Part shown: positions 25,135-33,007 of the stretch, one piece after another
How the letters are laid out: every line of letters begins with the position of its first letter
Numbering within the stretch: the first letter of the stretch is position 1
From: Streptomyces sp. BV286
Lineage (GTDB): Bacteria; Actinomycetota; Actinomycetes; Streptomycetales; Streptomycetaceae
NCBI RefSeq assembly: GCF_019090165.1
Contig: NZ_JAHRIB010000164.1
Span: 1 to 34,213, forward strand
DNA: 34,213 nucleotides
Direction of reading: 5' to 3'
The notes under the pieces: generated by a model
Told to the model about the DNA's origin: nothing
Seen by the model: the letters and a program-made list of their open reading frames with translations, nothing else
The model's database searches: none
Program-made: the position numbers and the translations under genes

Positions 25135-25479
25135 CCGACACGACCCGATCCCCCGTCCAGGCAGACGGCGGGACAAACGGCGACGACAGAAGGCTGCGGC
25201 AGAAGGCGGGACAAACGGCGGCGGCAGAAGGCGACAACAGAAGGCGGGCGGAACGGCACGAGCCCCGTCGCCGAGCAACGCCCCGGACGCCACGCAGAAC
25301 AGGCCCGATCCGACCACGGCACCTCACGAAGACCGACCCCCGCCGGCCCGGCCCACGGGGGCCTCACCGCCCCACCCCTGATCCGGTACGCTGTGATCCG
25401 AGCGTCCCTGGCAGACGCTGCGGCGTACACACCATCAGCACCCCACACCGCAGCAACACCACCGGCCCGCTCAAGCTCC
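25135..25479. other. 345-bp gap with short repeats and the tRNA leader
   Basis: No gene is visible. GGCGGGACAAACGGCG occurs twice (25167-25182 and 25205-25220) among several CAGAAGGC words, just past the IclR stop. A -10-like TACGCT (25387-25392) lies 88 bases before the tRNA and may be its promoter; I see no clear -35. Confidence 0.5.
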
Positions 25480-25555
25480 GCCTTCGTAGCTCAGGGGATA
25501 GAGCACCGCTCTCCTAAAGCGGGTGTCGCAGGTTCGAATCCTGCCGGGGGCACCA
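25480..25555 (+). tRNA. tRNA-Arg (anticodon CCT)
   Basis: Complete cloverleaf of 76 bases with encoded CCA. The acceptor stem GCCTTCG/CGGGGGC has two G-T pairs. The D stem is GCTC/GAGC. The anticodon stem is CCGCT/AGCGG with loop CTCCTAA (anticodon 25513-25515). The T arm is GCAGG-TTCGAAT-CCTGC. It reads AGG, a rare codon in Streptomyces. tRNA 3' ends are common integration sites, and an accessory region begins right after it. Confidence 0.97.
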
Positions 25556-25559
25556 GCCA

Positions 25560-25593
25560 AAAGGCCCCGGACCGATCATGGTCTGGGGCCTTT
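25560..25593 (+). terminator. tRNA terminator
   Basis: Fourteen-base stem (25560-25573 with 25580-25593) with one G-T pair, loop GATCAT, and an AAA/TTT base giving a run of T at the end. It starts four bases after the tRNA CCA. Confidence 0.85.
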
Positions 25594-25616
25594 GACATCC
25601 ACTTCTGACATCAACG
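25593..25616. repeat. Left copy of a 24-bp direct repeat (TGACATCCAC...)
   Basis: Reads TGACATCCAC, three bases, TGACATCAACG. It is matched at 22 of 24 positions by 33212-33235, differing only in the central three bases (TTC or GCC). Each copy itself holds two TGACATC words 13 bases apart. It may be an integrase arm site or the relic of an insertion boundary. Confidence 0.7.
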
Positions 25617-25682
25617 AGGGCGGCCAGGTGGCCCGCCCGGTGACTCCGGGAACGCGACCCATCCTGAGACACAACTCGCCAA

Positions 25683-25720
25683 TTCGTCTATACGACTATG
25701 CGTCTTGGGCTATACGAGTC
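25683..25720. promoter_or_regulatory. Operator-like TCGT[A/C]TA sites
   Basis: TCGTCTATACGA (25684-25695) matches its reverse complement at 10 of 12 bases. CTATACGAGTC (25710-25720) is another half-site, reading GACTCGTATAG on the minus strand. Related sites lie at 26548 and 27098. They sit downstream of the GntR stop, so they may have served a gene now lost, or an integrase promoter. Confidence 0.45.
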
Positions 25721-25747
25721 TGAAGAAGTGGCCTCGTGCACCGCCGG

Positions 25748-26533
25748 TTACGTGGCCGGAAGTTGGTACGACAGCACGTACGCGTCCGCCGCCATGACTG
25801 TGTCGCAGACCTCTACGGGCCGCATTTCGGTGTCGTACGCGGTGCGGATGAGGTGGATCACCGGGACGCCCGAGGCGAGGTGCAGTGTCTTGACCTCGGT
25901 CGGCGAGGGCATCCGGGCCCGGATCTCTTCCTCGAAGTGGTCGAGTTGGTGGCCCAGTTCTTCGAGGCGGGCGTAGATGCCGCCGGGGCCGGGGTTGGGT
26001 TCGGCGATCTGTGTGCCGCGGGCGATGTCGAGGGGAAGGTAGGAGGTGGCGAACTCGACCGGACGACCGTCGAGGAGGTACCGGCGCCGCCGGGCGAGCA
26101 CGCGTCGTACGGTCCCGAGCCGGGCGGAGATGTCCTGCGTGGCCTTCTCCTCCTTGACCTCCAGGCTGTCCACCTTCGGGTGACTGCCGGCGGCATCCGC
26201 TTCGACGATGAACGCGGACTTCCCCTGTTCACGATGACGCCGGGCGAACCGGTCGGAAGCGAGACGCCGTACAGGCGGTCGTGGCCGGACGAACACTCCC
26301 TTGCCGTGCTCCGCGTGCACCAGGCCCTCGCCCTGGAGGACGGAGAAGGAGTTGCGGACGGTCATCCGGGAGACGCCATAGTGCTCGACAAGCTCAGCTT
26401 CCGAAGGCAGCTTCTCCCCTTCGTTGAATCGCCCACGGTCGATGGCCTCGCACAGCTGGTCGGCGATCTGCCGGAACACCGCACGATCGCTCGTCGGATC
26501 CAGGCCACCGAGCAGGGAGCGTAGAGAGGTCAC
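25748..26533 (-). CDS. GntR-family (HutC subfamily) repressor, KorSA-like
   Basis: Regulator of 261 residues. The GTG at 26533 has AAAGGAG five bases upstream, better than the GTG at 26539, which overlaps that site. The GntR winged helix-turn-helix covers about residues 15-80 (LPSEAELVEHYGVSRMTVRN). A UTRA ligand domain follows (about 100-250, with ARRRRYLLDGRPVEFATSYL and VIHLIRTAYDTEMRPVEVCD). Proteins of this type (for example KorSA of pSAM2) repress transfer and excision genes in actinomycete integrative elements. Its position close to a tRNA and next to a divergent Nudix gene fits that setting. Related TCGT[A/C]TA sites flank it. The identity as an element repressor is inferred. Confidence 0.88.
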   Translation of the reverse strand: MTSLRSLLGGLDPTSDRAVFRQIADQLCEAIDRGRFNEGEKLPSEAELVEHYGVSRMTVRNSFSVLQGEGLVHAEHGKGVFVRPRPPVRRLASDRFARRHREQGKSAFIVEADAAGSHPKVDSLEVKEEKATQDISARLGTVRRVLARRRRYLLDGRPVEFATSYLPLDIARGTQIAEPNPGPGGIYARLEELGHQLDHFEEEIRARMPSPTEVKTLHLASGVPVIHLIRTAYDTEMRPVEVCDTVMAADAYVLSYQLPAT

Positions 26534-26547
26534 GAGCACTCCTTTAG

Positions 26548-26560
26548 GTATCTAGACGAG
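26548..26560. promoter_or_regulatory. Operator-like site upstream of the GntR gene
   Basis: GTATCTAGACGAG (minus strand CTCGTCTAGATAC) shares the TCGTCTA half-site with 25683-25720 and has a TCTAGA core. It ends 14 bases upstream of the GntR start and lies in the region shared with the divergent Nudix gene. Confidence 0.45.
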
Positions 26561-26616
26561 TGGGCGAGTGTTGTTGCTACGGTTGAGAGCCTAGCGATCT
26601 GAGAGGGCCGAGGAAC

Positions 26617-27048
26617 GTGACCGCTGACCGTCCGCACTCCGTGAGCGTTGCCGGAGTCATCGTCGACGACCAGGGCCGAGCTCTCTTGATCCAGCGGCGC
26701 GACAACGGCCAGTGGGAGCCCCCGGGCGGCATCGTCGAGCCGGAGGAAACCCTCCCCGAGGCGCTTCAGAGGGAAGTCCTCGAAGAGACCGGCATCAAGA
26801 TCGCACTTCCTGCCACCCTCACCGGGATCTACAAGAACATGACGGGCCTCATCGTCTCCATGGTCTTCCGCTGCGAGGCCGCCGACGGCACACCCACCAC
26901 CGGGGACGAGACCCGCGCACTGCGATGGGCCACCCGCGAAGAAGTCACCGACCTCGCCGACGAGGCATACGCGATCCGTGTCCTGGACGCTCTCGACGCG
27001 TTGTCCCCGCCAGCCGTCCGCGCACACAACGGCGTCAAACTCGTCTAG
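26617..27048 (+). CDS. Nudix hydrolase
   Basis: Cytoplasmic pyrophosphohydrolase of 143 residues. The start is GTG at 26617, preceded by a GAGGA ribosome site. The Nudix box is complete: G38-x5-E44-x7-R52-E53-V-L-E56-E57-x-G59-I (GGIVEPEETLPEALQREVLE). N-terminal beta strands (VAGVIVDDQGRALLIQRR) precede it. It is divergent from the GntR repressor and followed by the ATPase gene. In actinomycete integrative elements a Nudix gene commonly accompanies the KorSA and Pra genes and is thought to work against transfer, so the context fits. The substrate is unknown. Confidence 0.93.
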   Translation: MTADRPHSVSVAGVIVDDQGRALLIQRRDNGQWEPPGGIVEPEETLPEALQREVLEETGIKIALPATLTGIYKNMTGLIVSMVFRCEAADGTPTTGDETRALRWATREEVTDLADEAYAIRVLDALDALSPPAVRAHNGVKLV

Positions 27049-27094
27049 GCCGAACCCGCTGCACATGGCGGCCTACCAGCACGAAGGAACTTGT

Positions 27095-27529
27095 ATGCAC
27101 GAGTATACGAGCACCGCCCGGGTCTGGGGACTCACTTGCCCAGGATTCCCCGAAGAGGTCAGCAGGGCCCGCCGCTGGACACGGGACATCCTCAGAGGCT
27201 CGCCACTGGCCGACGACGCCGCAGTGATCGTGAGCGAGCTGAGCGCGAACGCGATCCTCCACACCGCCAGCGGCCGGCAGCCGGGCAGTTTCCATCTGGC
27301 CCTCGCGATCTCACCGCAGATGATCGCTCTGTCGGTCACGGATGACGGGGGCACCGGTCTGGCCCCAAAGGTCGAGCACCAGGACCAGGACCAGGAGGCG
27401 GAGCACGGCCGGGGACTGGGCATGGTCAGCGCGATCGCACACCGGGTCGTGATCCACGACAGCGACGGCGGCCACACGGTCACCGCGGAACTCTTTACCG
27501 GGGCCCGCCCAGGGGGCCACTCATGCTGA
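27095..27529 (+). CDS. ATP-binding protein, anti-sigma-factor (RsbW/HATPase_c) type
   Basis: Small GHKL ATPase-like protein of 144 residues, similar to the many Streptomyces single-domain anti-sigma kinase homologues. The ATG at 27095 has AAGGA six bases upstream. Visible motifs are the N box ELSANAILHTASG (residues 48-60), DDGGTG (83-88) and GRGLGM (105-110), with C-terminal AELFTG. An operator-like sequence (CACGAGTATACGAGCAC, 27098-27114) lies inside codons 2-7, so a repressor could bind within the gene. It overlaps the next gene by seven bases. Its partner sigma or anti-anti-sigma factor is not in the window. Confidence 0.88.
   Translation: MHEYTSTARVWGLTCPGFPEEVSRARRWTRDILRGSPLADDAAVIVSELSANAILHTASGRQPGSFHLALAISPQMIALSVTDDGGTGLAPKVEHQDQDQEAEHGRGLGMVSAIAHRVVIHDSDGGHTVTAELFTGARPGGHSC
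27098..27114. promoter_or_regulatory. Operator-like site inside the ATPase gene start
   Basis: CACGAGTATACGAGCAC (minus strand GCTCGTATACTCGTG) has the same CTCGT[A/C]TA word as the sites near the GntR gene. It begins one base after the ATPase start codon. Binding by the GntR protein is a guess from word sharing. Confidence 0.4.
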
Positions 27530-27906
27530 TGGACAAGCCGCAGTGGGGCTACTGGTGTGAGTGCTGGACGGAAGAGCTTGCCGAGGGGACGGCGCCAGAG
27601 CTCCGAGCATCCTTCGATGCGCACTCAGCACCTCAGGCCGACAGGTGGGTAGCGGTGGCTCTCCGCACGATCTCACCGGCACTCGATGCCGACGCATCCG
27701 ACGAGGCGTGGGGGTGGCTGTACGAGGGCCGCAGTCAGACCCGCCGAGCGCTCATACGGATGCAGCCCTGCACAGTCTCAGTGACCCACGCCAGCACCCG
27801 CATCACCTGGACCATCCACCCAGTCCTCTTCCTGCCACTCGCACACCGACAGGGCATCGAACTGCCAGCCTGCGCATACGACTTCAAACCCAGAAACATC
27901 TACTGA
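27523..27906 (+). CDS. Hypothetical protein coupled to the ATPase gene
   Basis: I do not recognise a family. The frame of 127 residues starts at ATG 27523 behind AGGGGG (27511-27516), overlapping the ATPase stop by seven bases; ATG 27529 is also possible. The protein is soluble, tryptophan-rich near the N-terminus (WGYWCECWTEEL), with no signal or membrane segment. Translational coupling to the ATPase suggests they work together. Confidence 0.7.
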   Translation: MLMDKPQWGYWCECWTEELAEGTAPELRASFDAHSAPQADRWVAVALRTISPALDADASDEAWGWLYEGRSQTRRALIRMQPCTVSVTHASTRITWTIHPVLFLPLAHRQGIELPACAYDFKPRNIY

Positions 27907-27997
27907 CAACGAAGCAGCTGGTTCCGTCTCACGCCGTACGAGGCCCTCTTGGCTGACGCCGCCTCACAGGCTTTCCTGGTGCCAGGGGGAGGCATCT

Positions 27998-28465
27998 ATG
28001 GCGGACGAGAACGACGTTCTACTTGAGCTTTGGAAAGGGCAACGCGAGGAGGCCCGCCAAATGGAGAATCAGCGGGCAGCCCTGACCAACATCGTGATCA
28101 TCGTGACGGCAGCAGCGCTGGGGTTTCTGACCCAACATGGCCGCCTCGGGCTTCCATCTCTCGGCGTGACATTGCCTCTGAGTGTCTTGGGGACCTTTGG
28201 CGCCGTCGCTAGCGCCAAGTACGGAGAACGCTGGGCAGTCCATTCGGGCATGGCTGACCGCATGCGAGCCGAGCTTGGGACACGCCATCCTGGGTTGAAC
28301 CTGCCGAGCCTGATAGCGGCGAACCAAGTAGAGCACCGGGAGGAGTTTCCTCGGTCCGCCAAGATGCGCATCTGGATCCTCTGGGCGACGCTTCACACCG
28401 CGATAGCCGCAGCCGGACTGCTCCTCAGCCTGTGGATCGCGGTAGACCAGCTGTGGCTAGCCTGA
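27998..28465 (+). CDS. Predicted membrane protein (three hydrophobic segments)
   Basis: Protein of 155 residues with GGGGGAGG shortly before the ATG at 27998. Residues 1-28 are charged and helical (LLELWKGQREEARQMENQRA), a possible coiled coil. Hydrophobic segments are at about 30-46 (NIVIIVTAAALGFL), 53-70 (LGVTLPLSVLGTFGAVAS) and 127-150 (ILWATLHTAIAAAGLLLSLW). The central 75-120 part is soluble. I cannot name the family. The layout of a charged helix, two close membrane helices, a soluble middle and a final helix resembles SLATT- or RipA-like membrane proteins. Such proteins can be effectors of defence systems. It lies at the edge of the lower-GC region and is convergent with the nuclease-like gene at 28882. 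Confidence 0.75.
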   Translation: MADENDVLLELWKGQREEARQMENQRAALTNIVIIVTAAALGFLTQHGRLGLPSLGVTLPLSVLGTFGAVASAKYGERWAVHSGMADRMRAELGTRHPGLNLPSLIAANQVEHREEFPRSAKMRIWILWATLHTAIAAAGLLLSLWIAVDQLWLA

Positions 28466-28881
28466 GCCGCACAGAACCCTCCAGGACCAGTGAGTTACAA
28501 CTTTCTCTACTAGTTCAAGGCGCCGCGCAAGCGCGGCGCGCGCCGCAGCCCCCGGCCGGGGGCTGCCTCTGTCTCCGCCCCGGCTGCCCCCGGCCGGGCG
28601 GCGGCGCACCGAGCGCGGTACCAACCGAGAGAAACGGCCGGCACGAGGGTGGGGAAACCCGTTGTGGCTGGGGCGGTCGGCTCCACGGCTTTAGCCACCT
28701 CCCCGGTTCGGGTCCCGCGTCGAGCAAGACCAGGGGGCCACTCGTTCAAATTCCGGGCAGGATCACAGCCTGCCCGAGTTGCCAGCCAGCGTACGGCCCC
28801 CTGATCATGCTCGACCCCAAACCGGGCAGGACACCGGCCAAACCCGCTCCGCCGACCTCAGTGGTTCTAGGCCGGGCCGAT
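28466..28881. other. 416-bp gap with strong palindromes between convergent genes
   Basis: No gene is visible. A perfect stem GCGCCGCGC (28520-28528) with 28531-28539, a 22-bp perfect palindrome at 28545-28566, and a hairpin CGGGCAGG/CCTGCCCG (28754-28761 with 28769-28776) dominate it. The composition is far more GC-rich than the gene that follows. Confidence 0.6.
28520..28566. terminator. Double palindrome, probable bidirectional terminator
   Basis: Stem GCGCCGCGC/GCGCGGCGC with only AA between (28520-28539), then a 22-bp perfect palindrome centred on CCGG (28545-28566; GCAGCCCCCGG and its complement). It lies 55 bases past the membrane protein stop. Confidence 0.55.
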
Positions 28882-30690
28882 CTACTGACTGTTTGGGAAT
28901 TCCCTAAGGCGCACCGGCAGGTTTTTTCCCTCGGGGATCGAATCCTCCTCTGCAAGGAATTGATGAGCGGAATCATTGATATTTGGGAATGCTTTGAGCA
29001 CTCCATCCGCATCACGCAAAAATTTTGCCGAGAGCATCACCATGTCTGTCACACCGAAGTGGAAGAGCCTTCCACTGATTGTGAGGGAGAGCGGTTTCAG
29101 TATCGATAGTTGGTAGTGCCCATCAAAGTCAATTTCACTGTCAGGTAGAGGGGAATCTACGGTAACTTCTTTCCATTTTTGGACGACTGTTTTGCCTTGC
29201 ACTAGGGATGCAGCACGAATTACCGAACGAGCCTCTCGCATGGTTACCTGTGAAAGGTCGGGCGTGCTGATTTGTATGGTCGTACGTGTTTGGAGAATCG
29301 CGAGAGCTCGAACGTATTCCAATATCACGTCAGGGATTAGGGAGGAGCTCTCTTGGATGGTTTCGAGGTCTGCAAACGGTCCATATTTGCCAGCTACTTG
29401 CAGTTTATTGGGCGCTGTAAGTCCTGTCATGAACTCAAGGGCGGGAAGGGCGTCGACTGGATTTTTCCCTGCTACCTGACCGAACTCGAAATTCGCGCGC
29501 AGGCTGCGGTCATTTGCGTCCACCAGGACATCAATATGCAAAACTCCACTGGCGTCCGACCCGTGAACCCATCGGCCTGTTCCATCAAGCCCCGATGCTG
29601 TCACCGAACTGAAGAGGGCTTCACCAACTACGTCTCCTCCAGGCGTGACAACGCGGTAGCGGTTCTCAATTGTTTCACCGCCACCCGCTGGGGTGATTCG
29701 AACTCTCCCGTTCTCGTGTTTTCCGCCTAGGCCACCCGGCAGATCAATGCTGAACGAGGCGGAGGAAGTGAGTGGTTTCCCATACTTTCGCCAGGTCTCG
29801 AATGCCTCAGTGTCTCCTTCTTCAAATTCAAATCGCAATTGGATGGGAATGGGTCGCTCGTTAAGCGCCTCGGCGAACCGCTCGTAGATGCGGAACGTTA
29901 CGCAAGATCCATCTGGCGAGATTTCCTGTGTGGCAGCGATGAGGCCAGGCTCGTCCACCAATTCTGGAGCAGAAGGGTCCAAGCTGATCCCGTAACGGAA
30001 GTGGGGATCACCGTCGAGCGCATCCTTGAGGCGGCCAAGATGTGCACCGATGTCGCCTGGCGACAGTACGGATGTCAAATCACCCGAATCGTTAGCTCTG
30101 AGCGGTAGATCTGTGCGCAGGATTTGGGCAACCTGTTCCACGGCCGACCTGATGCGGTCGCTGCCACCATGCAAGTAGTAATCCGGAACGAACCAATGCT
30201 TACTCGCCAGTGCTTCGCAAAAGAGATGGCCCTTCCATTCGATTGTGCGCCCTTCCGTCTCTCTCCATTCGATCAGTTTTGATTTTTCCGTCGCGGTGAG
30301 TTTAAGTTTCTTGTCGTTAAACATGCTTTTGATGACTTCATCAGGCATGTCGTTAAACCAGTTGAACATATTCTCAGGTGTTGGGTCGAGGGGCATTACG
30401 AGATACCAGTCGCCAACCGGTACATTCCCTCGAATTAGCCCTACCAGTGCTCGACGAAAAGATTTCTCGATCTGGCGTTTTTGCGATTCTGTCAGGTTCG
30501 TGGCAAATTTCTTGACCTGATAGACATCCTTAACCTCGGGGTGTCCGCGATGGGGAATCAGGACGTCAATCCCGTAGTCGCCTTGCGAGGGTCTAATTCG
30601 GGTTGCGTTAGGGTGCTCATTGTAGAGAAGGTTTGAAATTACTGCTTCGACTTCGTCGCCACCCAATGCGGCCCACTCTACCCGCGCCAT
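28882..30690 (-). CDS. PD-(D/E)XK (Mrr-like) nuclease-domain protein with large unknown C-terminus
   Basis: Protein of 602 residues from ATG 30690, preceded by GGGGA; an upstream in-frame ATG at 30729 would give 615. Residues 1-110 look like a restriction-endonuclease fold of Mrr type: Glu13/Glu15 (GGDEVEAVI), Asp42 (GDYGIDVLIP), and Gln58-x-Lys60 (VYQVKKF), then LTESQKRQIEKSFRRAL. This order and spacing is the PD-(D/E)XK core seen in nuclease effectors of some antiphage proteins. The next 100 residues (WYLVMPLDPTPENMFNWF) extend that module. The remaining 400 residues are beta-rich and I recognise no domain. The gene is clearly lower in GC than its surroundings and uses A/T-ending codons, so it is acquired. 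A defence role is inferred; nuclease activity is not proven. Confidence 0.72.
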   Translation of the reverse strand: MARVEWAALGGDEVEAVISNLLYNEHPNATRIRPSQGDYGIDVLIPHRGHPEVKDVYQVKKFATNLTESQKRQIEKSFRRALVGLIRGNVPVGDWYLVMPLDPTPENMFNWFNDMPDEVIKSMFNDKKLKLTATEKSKLIEWRETEGRTIEWKGHLFCEALASKHWFVPDYYLHGGSDRIRSAVEQVAQILRTDLPLRANDSGDLTSVLSPGDIGAHLGRLKDALDGDPHFRYGISLDPSAPELVDEPGLIAATQEISPDGSCVTFRIYERFAEALNERPIPIQLRFEFEEGDTEAFETWRKYGKPLTSSASFSIDLPGGLGGKHENGRVRITPAGGGETIENRYRVVTPGGDVVGEALFSSVTASGLDGTGRWVHGSDASGVLHIDVLVDANDRSLRANFEFGQVAGKNPVDALPALEFMTGLTAPNKLQVAGKYGPFADLETIQESSSLIPDVILEYVRALAILQTRTTIQISTPDLSQVTMREARSVIRAASLVQGKTVVQKWKEVTVDSPLPDSEIDFDGHYQLSILKPLSLTISGRLFHFGVTDMVMLSAKFLRDADGVLKAFPNINDSAHQFLAEEDSIPEGKNLPVRLREFPNSQ

Positions 30691-30748
30691 TTCGCTGTCC
30701 CCATTCTTTTTGCCTGACTCGCGCGTCATATTTCCGGACCGGATCTCT

Positions 30749-31314
30749 TCAACTACCCGATACTCGGTGCGTAGGAGCCAAGACTGCGGCCCACGGAAGC
30801 TCTCGATCTGTGGGGTCCTGACGCGGTTCGTTCAAAGCCCAGACGTCAGCCCCGTACACCAGCTCGGCGCCTGCCGCTCGCAGCGTCTCGATGTGTCCCT
30901 CCCATGCCGGGTGTCGTGCATGTGCCGCGTTGATCCGAGGGAAGACCACTACCGGAACGCCGAGGGTGCCCAGTACTTCGCCTACCTGCGTCAGTGCTTG
31001 ATTGTCGGCGATGCCCGCCGCGAGCTTGGCCACGTAGTTCGCGCTCGCCGGGGCGACGACGTAGCAGTCGGCCACCGGGTGTGGGCGAGGCTCATTCGGC
31101 AGGCGAGGCCCATCCCGCACCGGCAGCCGGTCAGTGCCTCCAGGCGTTCCAGCTCGCCGTTCGCCCTCAGCCATCGGCCGGCATTGGGCGTGAGGGTCAC
31201 GGCTACCTGCCAGCCGAGGGCGAGGCCTGGCTCCACCAGTCCGGTGCGTAGCTGCTCGACTCCATCGGCTGCTGTGCCCACGACTCCAAGCACTCCGCGG
31301 CTGTCTGCACTCAC
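30749..31314 (-). pseudogene. Frameshifted flavoprotein gene
   Basis: A flavoprotein (phosphopantothenoylcysteine decarboxylase/epidermin-modifying type) of about 188 residues split by one missing base. The first part runs in one frame from GTG 31314 (MSADSRGVLGVVGTAADGVE) to LEALTG. The rest is in another frame (LPVRDGPRLPNEPRPHPVAD, then CYVVAPASANYVAKLAAGIA) to the stop at 30749. Adding one C near 31127 (GGCTG to GGCCTG) restores a continuous protein, so it is a recent mutation or a sequencing error. PASANYVAKLA and the final LPWAAVLA are typical of these proteins. Its composition is high GC, unlike both neighbours. The GTG overlaps the stop of the small membrane-protein frame. Confidence 0.78.
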
Positions 31315-31475
31315 GGTTCCACCACCCCGTATTGGTCCATCCCCACGGCCAGCAGTACAGCAGTACAGCAGAGAAGTACCGCAACCACAGCGACTATCAG
31401 CAACCGCTGCCGCTCCCCAGCCCCCGCGTGGACAGGCTGACAGACCTCAGCGACCACCACGCCGGTAGTTCGCAT
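31311..31475 (-). CDS. Small single-helix membrane protein (54 residues)
   Basis: Short frame from ATG 31475 with a four-base overlap (GTGA) onto the flavoprotein start, which suggests a real translated and coupled gene. The product has a polar N-terminus (MRTTGVVVAEVCQPVHAGAG), a basic ERQR at 21-24, a hydrophobic helix at about 25-45 (LLIVAVVAVLLCCTAVLLAV) and a short tail DQYGVVEP. It would be a single-pass membrane peptide with a cytoplasmic or external short tail. No clear ribosome site precedes the ATG, which lowers confidence. I do not recognise a family. Confidence 0.5.
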   Translation of the reverse strand: MRTTGVVVAEVCQPVHAGAGERQRLLIVAVVAVLLCCTAVLLAVGMDQYGVVEP

Positions 31476-31535
31476 CGAGGGGCGCGCAGGCAGCCGATTC
31501 CTGACTCGACCATTGAGACTCCACCGACCCAGCGG

Positions 31536-32657
31536 CTAAGCCCTCATTCCGTCGTTCTCGAACTCCAAAACGGTGCGGTCCTCGGCGTCCCGAACCACTT
31601 TTACACCGGTAAGTAGATCGAAATCTCCGGTGATTGAAGCCACTACTCTGCAAACTGTAGAACCAAGATCGGAAAGTGCAATTACAGCGACGGCCAGAAA
31701 ATGCCTAACGGTCTGATGCTGAACCTCGCTCACTGTCGGGAATACCGACCCGTCGCGCAGTCGTAAGCGGTTCATGAGTGCGCTTGGGCCTGCATGGATT
31801 GCGTCATTCCCTGCCATGTAGAAGCCGCGCATGTGCTCCATGTTCACCAGCTGCTCGATGTCACTGAACGGGATGGGTGGCCTGCGTCCAGGGAAAAGTG
31901 GCGCTGCCCAGCCATTCTGTTTGAAAAAGTCGTTCCCCCATGTTGCAGCTGCCCGACGCTCCAATTCTGCTTCCTGCTCGTCGAGTGGGTCAGGCGTCCC
32001 CCCTTGTGACGCGACAGCTCGCGCTTCCTTACGGGCCTCGGCGAGTGTCCAGGCGCCATAGCGATCGGAAACGCTAGTGTCCGCCTGCCCATGCACGGAC
32101 AGCGCGAGCGTGATGACCCCGAGCTCATGCAAGCTCCTTGTCCTAGCCCTTACTGCTTCGGGGAAGCCATGCTCGGCTAGAAGTCTAATCTCGTTCGAAA
32201 TTGAGCATGCTCGCGAGTGGAGAGACAATAGCAGAAGACATTTGAGGGCCTTTCCTCCAAGAATTCCTTGCACACCTAGAAGGCTACTCCTTTTGATTGA
32301 TGGCTCATTATCCACGACCCATTCGCCAATCGCATCTTGAATGGCCGTGTTTAGCACTTCTGCAGTGGCCAGCACGTCATCGAAAAGGAGGAGACCTCGC
32401 CCCCATCTCCGCAAATGAGTGCGTCTGATCTTCGCCATCATCTTCTTGCGAACTCGATGCCTTTTAGCTATCGCGCTCAGAAACCAATTGTGATCGTCTG
32501 GCGTCAGTTCGTGGGCCAATCCAATGGCTTCGTCCATGGCTAATAGCAAGGCTTTTCCAGTCTCGTCTTCGTCTTGACTTGTGAAGGACCCTTTCCCGAT
32601 CTCTTCATTAAGCTTGTTTACTGCATACCGCAAGAGTGCTGAGTCTTCCGGTTTCAT
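31536..32657 (-). CDS. DUF5677-like protein, possible defence or island cargo
   Basis: Soluble, largely helical protein of 373 residues. The ATG at 32657 has GAAGG just upstream. The central helix pair ALKCLLLLSLHSRACSISNE / RLLAEHGFPEAVRARTRSLH (about residues 130-180) and the HMRGFYMAGNDAIHAGPSAL segment (about 275-295) resemble DUF5677 proteins. These are found in bacterial accessory regions and have no known activity. No signal peptide or membrane helix is seen. The gene is lower in GC than the core genome, like the nuclease-like gene 846 bases downstream on the same strand. The family name is from memory and should be treated as tentative. Confidence 0.7.
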   Translation of the reverse strand: MKPEDSALLRYAVNKLNEEIGKGSFTSQDEDETGKALLLAMDEAIGLAHELTPDDHNWFLSAIAKRHRVRKKMMAKIRRTHLRRWGRGLLLFDDVLATAEVLNTAIQDAIGEWVVDNEPSIKRSSLLGVQGILGGKALKCLLLLSLHSRACSISNEIRLLAEHGFPEAVRARTRSLHELGVITLALSVHGQADTSVSDRYGAWTLAEARKEARAVASQGGTPDPLDEQEAELERRAAATWGNDFFKQNGWAAPLFPGRRPPIPFSDIEQLVNMEHMRGFYMAGNDAIHAGPSALMNRLRLRDGSVFPTVSEVQHQTVRHFLAVAVIALSDLGSTVCRVVASITGDFDLLTGVKVVRDAEDRTVLEFENDGMRA

Positions 32658-33007
32658 ACGCCTTCACCTCTCACGTGGGAAACCTGCCATTGAATCGCAG
32701 TCCTGGTCCGGGAGGCAAGGGGTTAAGGCTTCGCCGCGATGCTGTGGGAGCAGCGTGCACCCGCCAGGTCAGCCGCCTGCCGACAGGCGAAGATCCGGCT
32801 ACCTCGCCAGTGATGCGCAACTCTGTGATCGCTCTTGGGCCGTCTCTGGGCCGTCCGAGGCCGACCAACGACGACCGACAGTGACAGTCGCCCCGCAGTC
32901 GCCAGCGGCGAACCCCCAGGTCACAGCCCCCCGACCAAACGGGATACCACCCAAGGGTGGACCTCAGGCAAGATGGGGTGTTTGTAACCGCCGGGCCCGG
33001 GACAAGA
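32658..33007. other. 350-bp gap, nothing identifiable
   Basis: I see no gene or strong structure. CTTGGGCCGTCTCTGGGCCG (from 32847) holds a short direct GGGCCGTC repeat. No integrase fragment could be recognised in any frame. Confidence 0.4.

Noticed and set aside
28640..28770. T-arm-like words (GGTTCGGGTCCCGC, GTTCAAATTCC) suggest a tRNA or att relic
   Set aside because: No cloverleaf can be formed and no matching acceptor stem is present; the tRNA-Arg 3' end is not repeated here.
32658..33007. Possible integrase remnant in the right gap
   Set aside because: No tyrosine or serine recombinase motif is readable in any frame.
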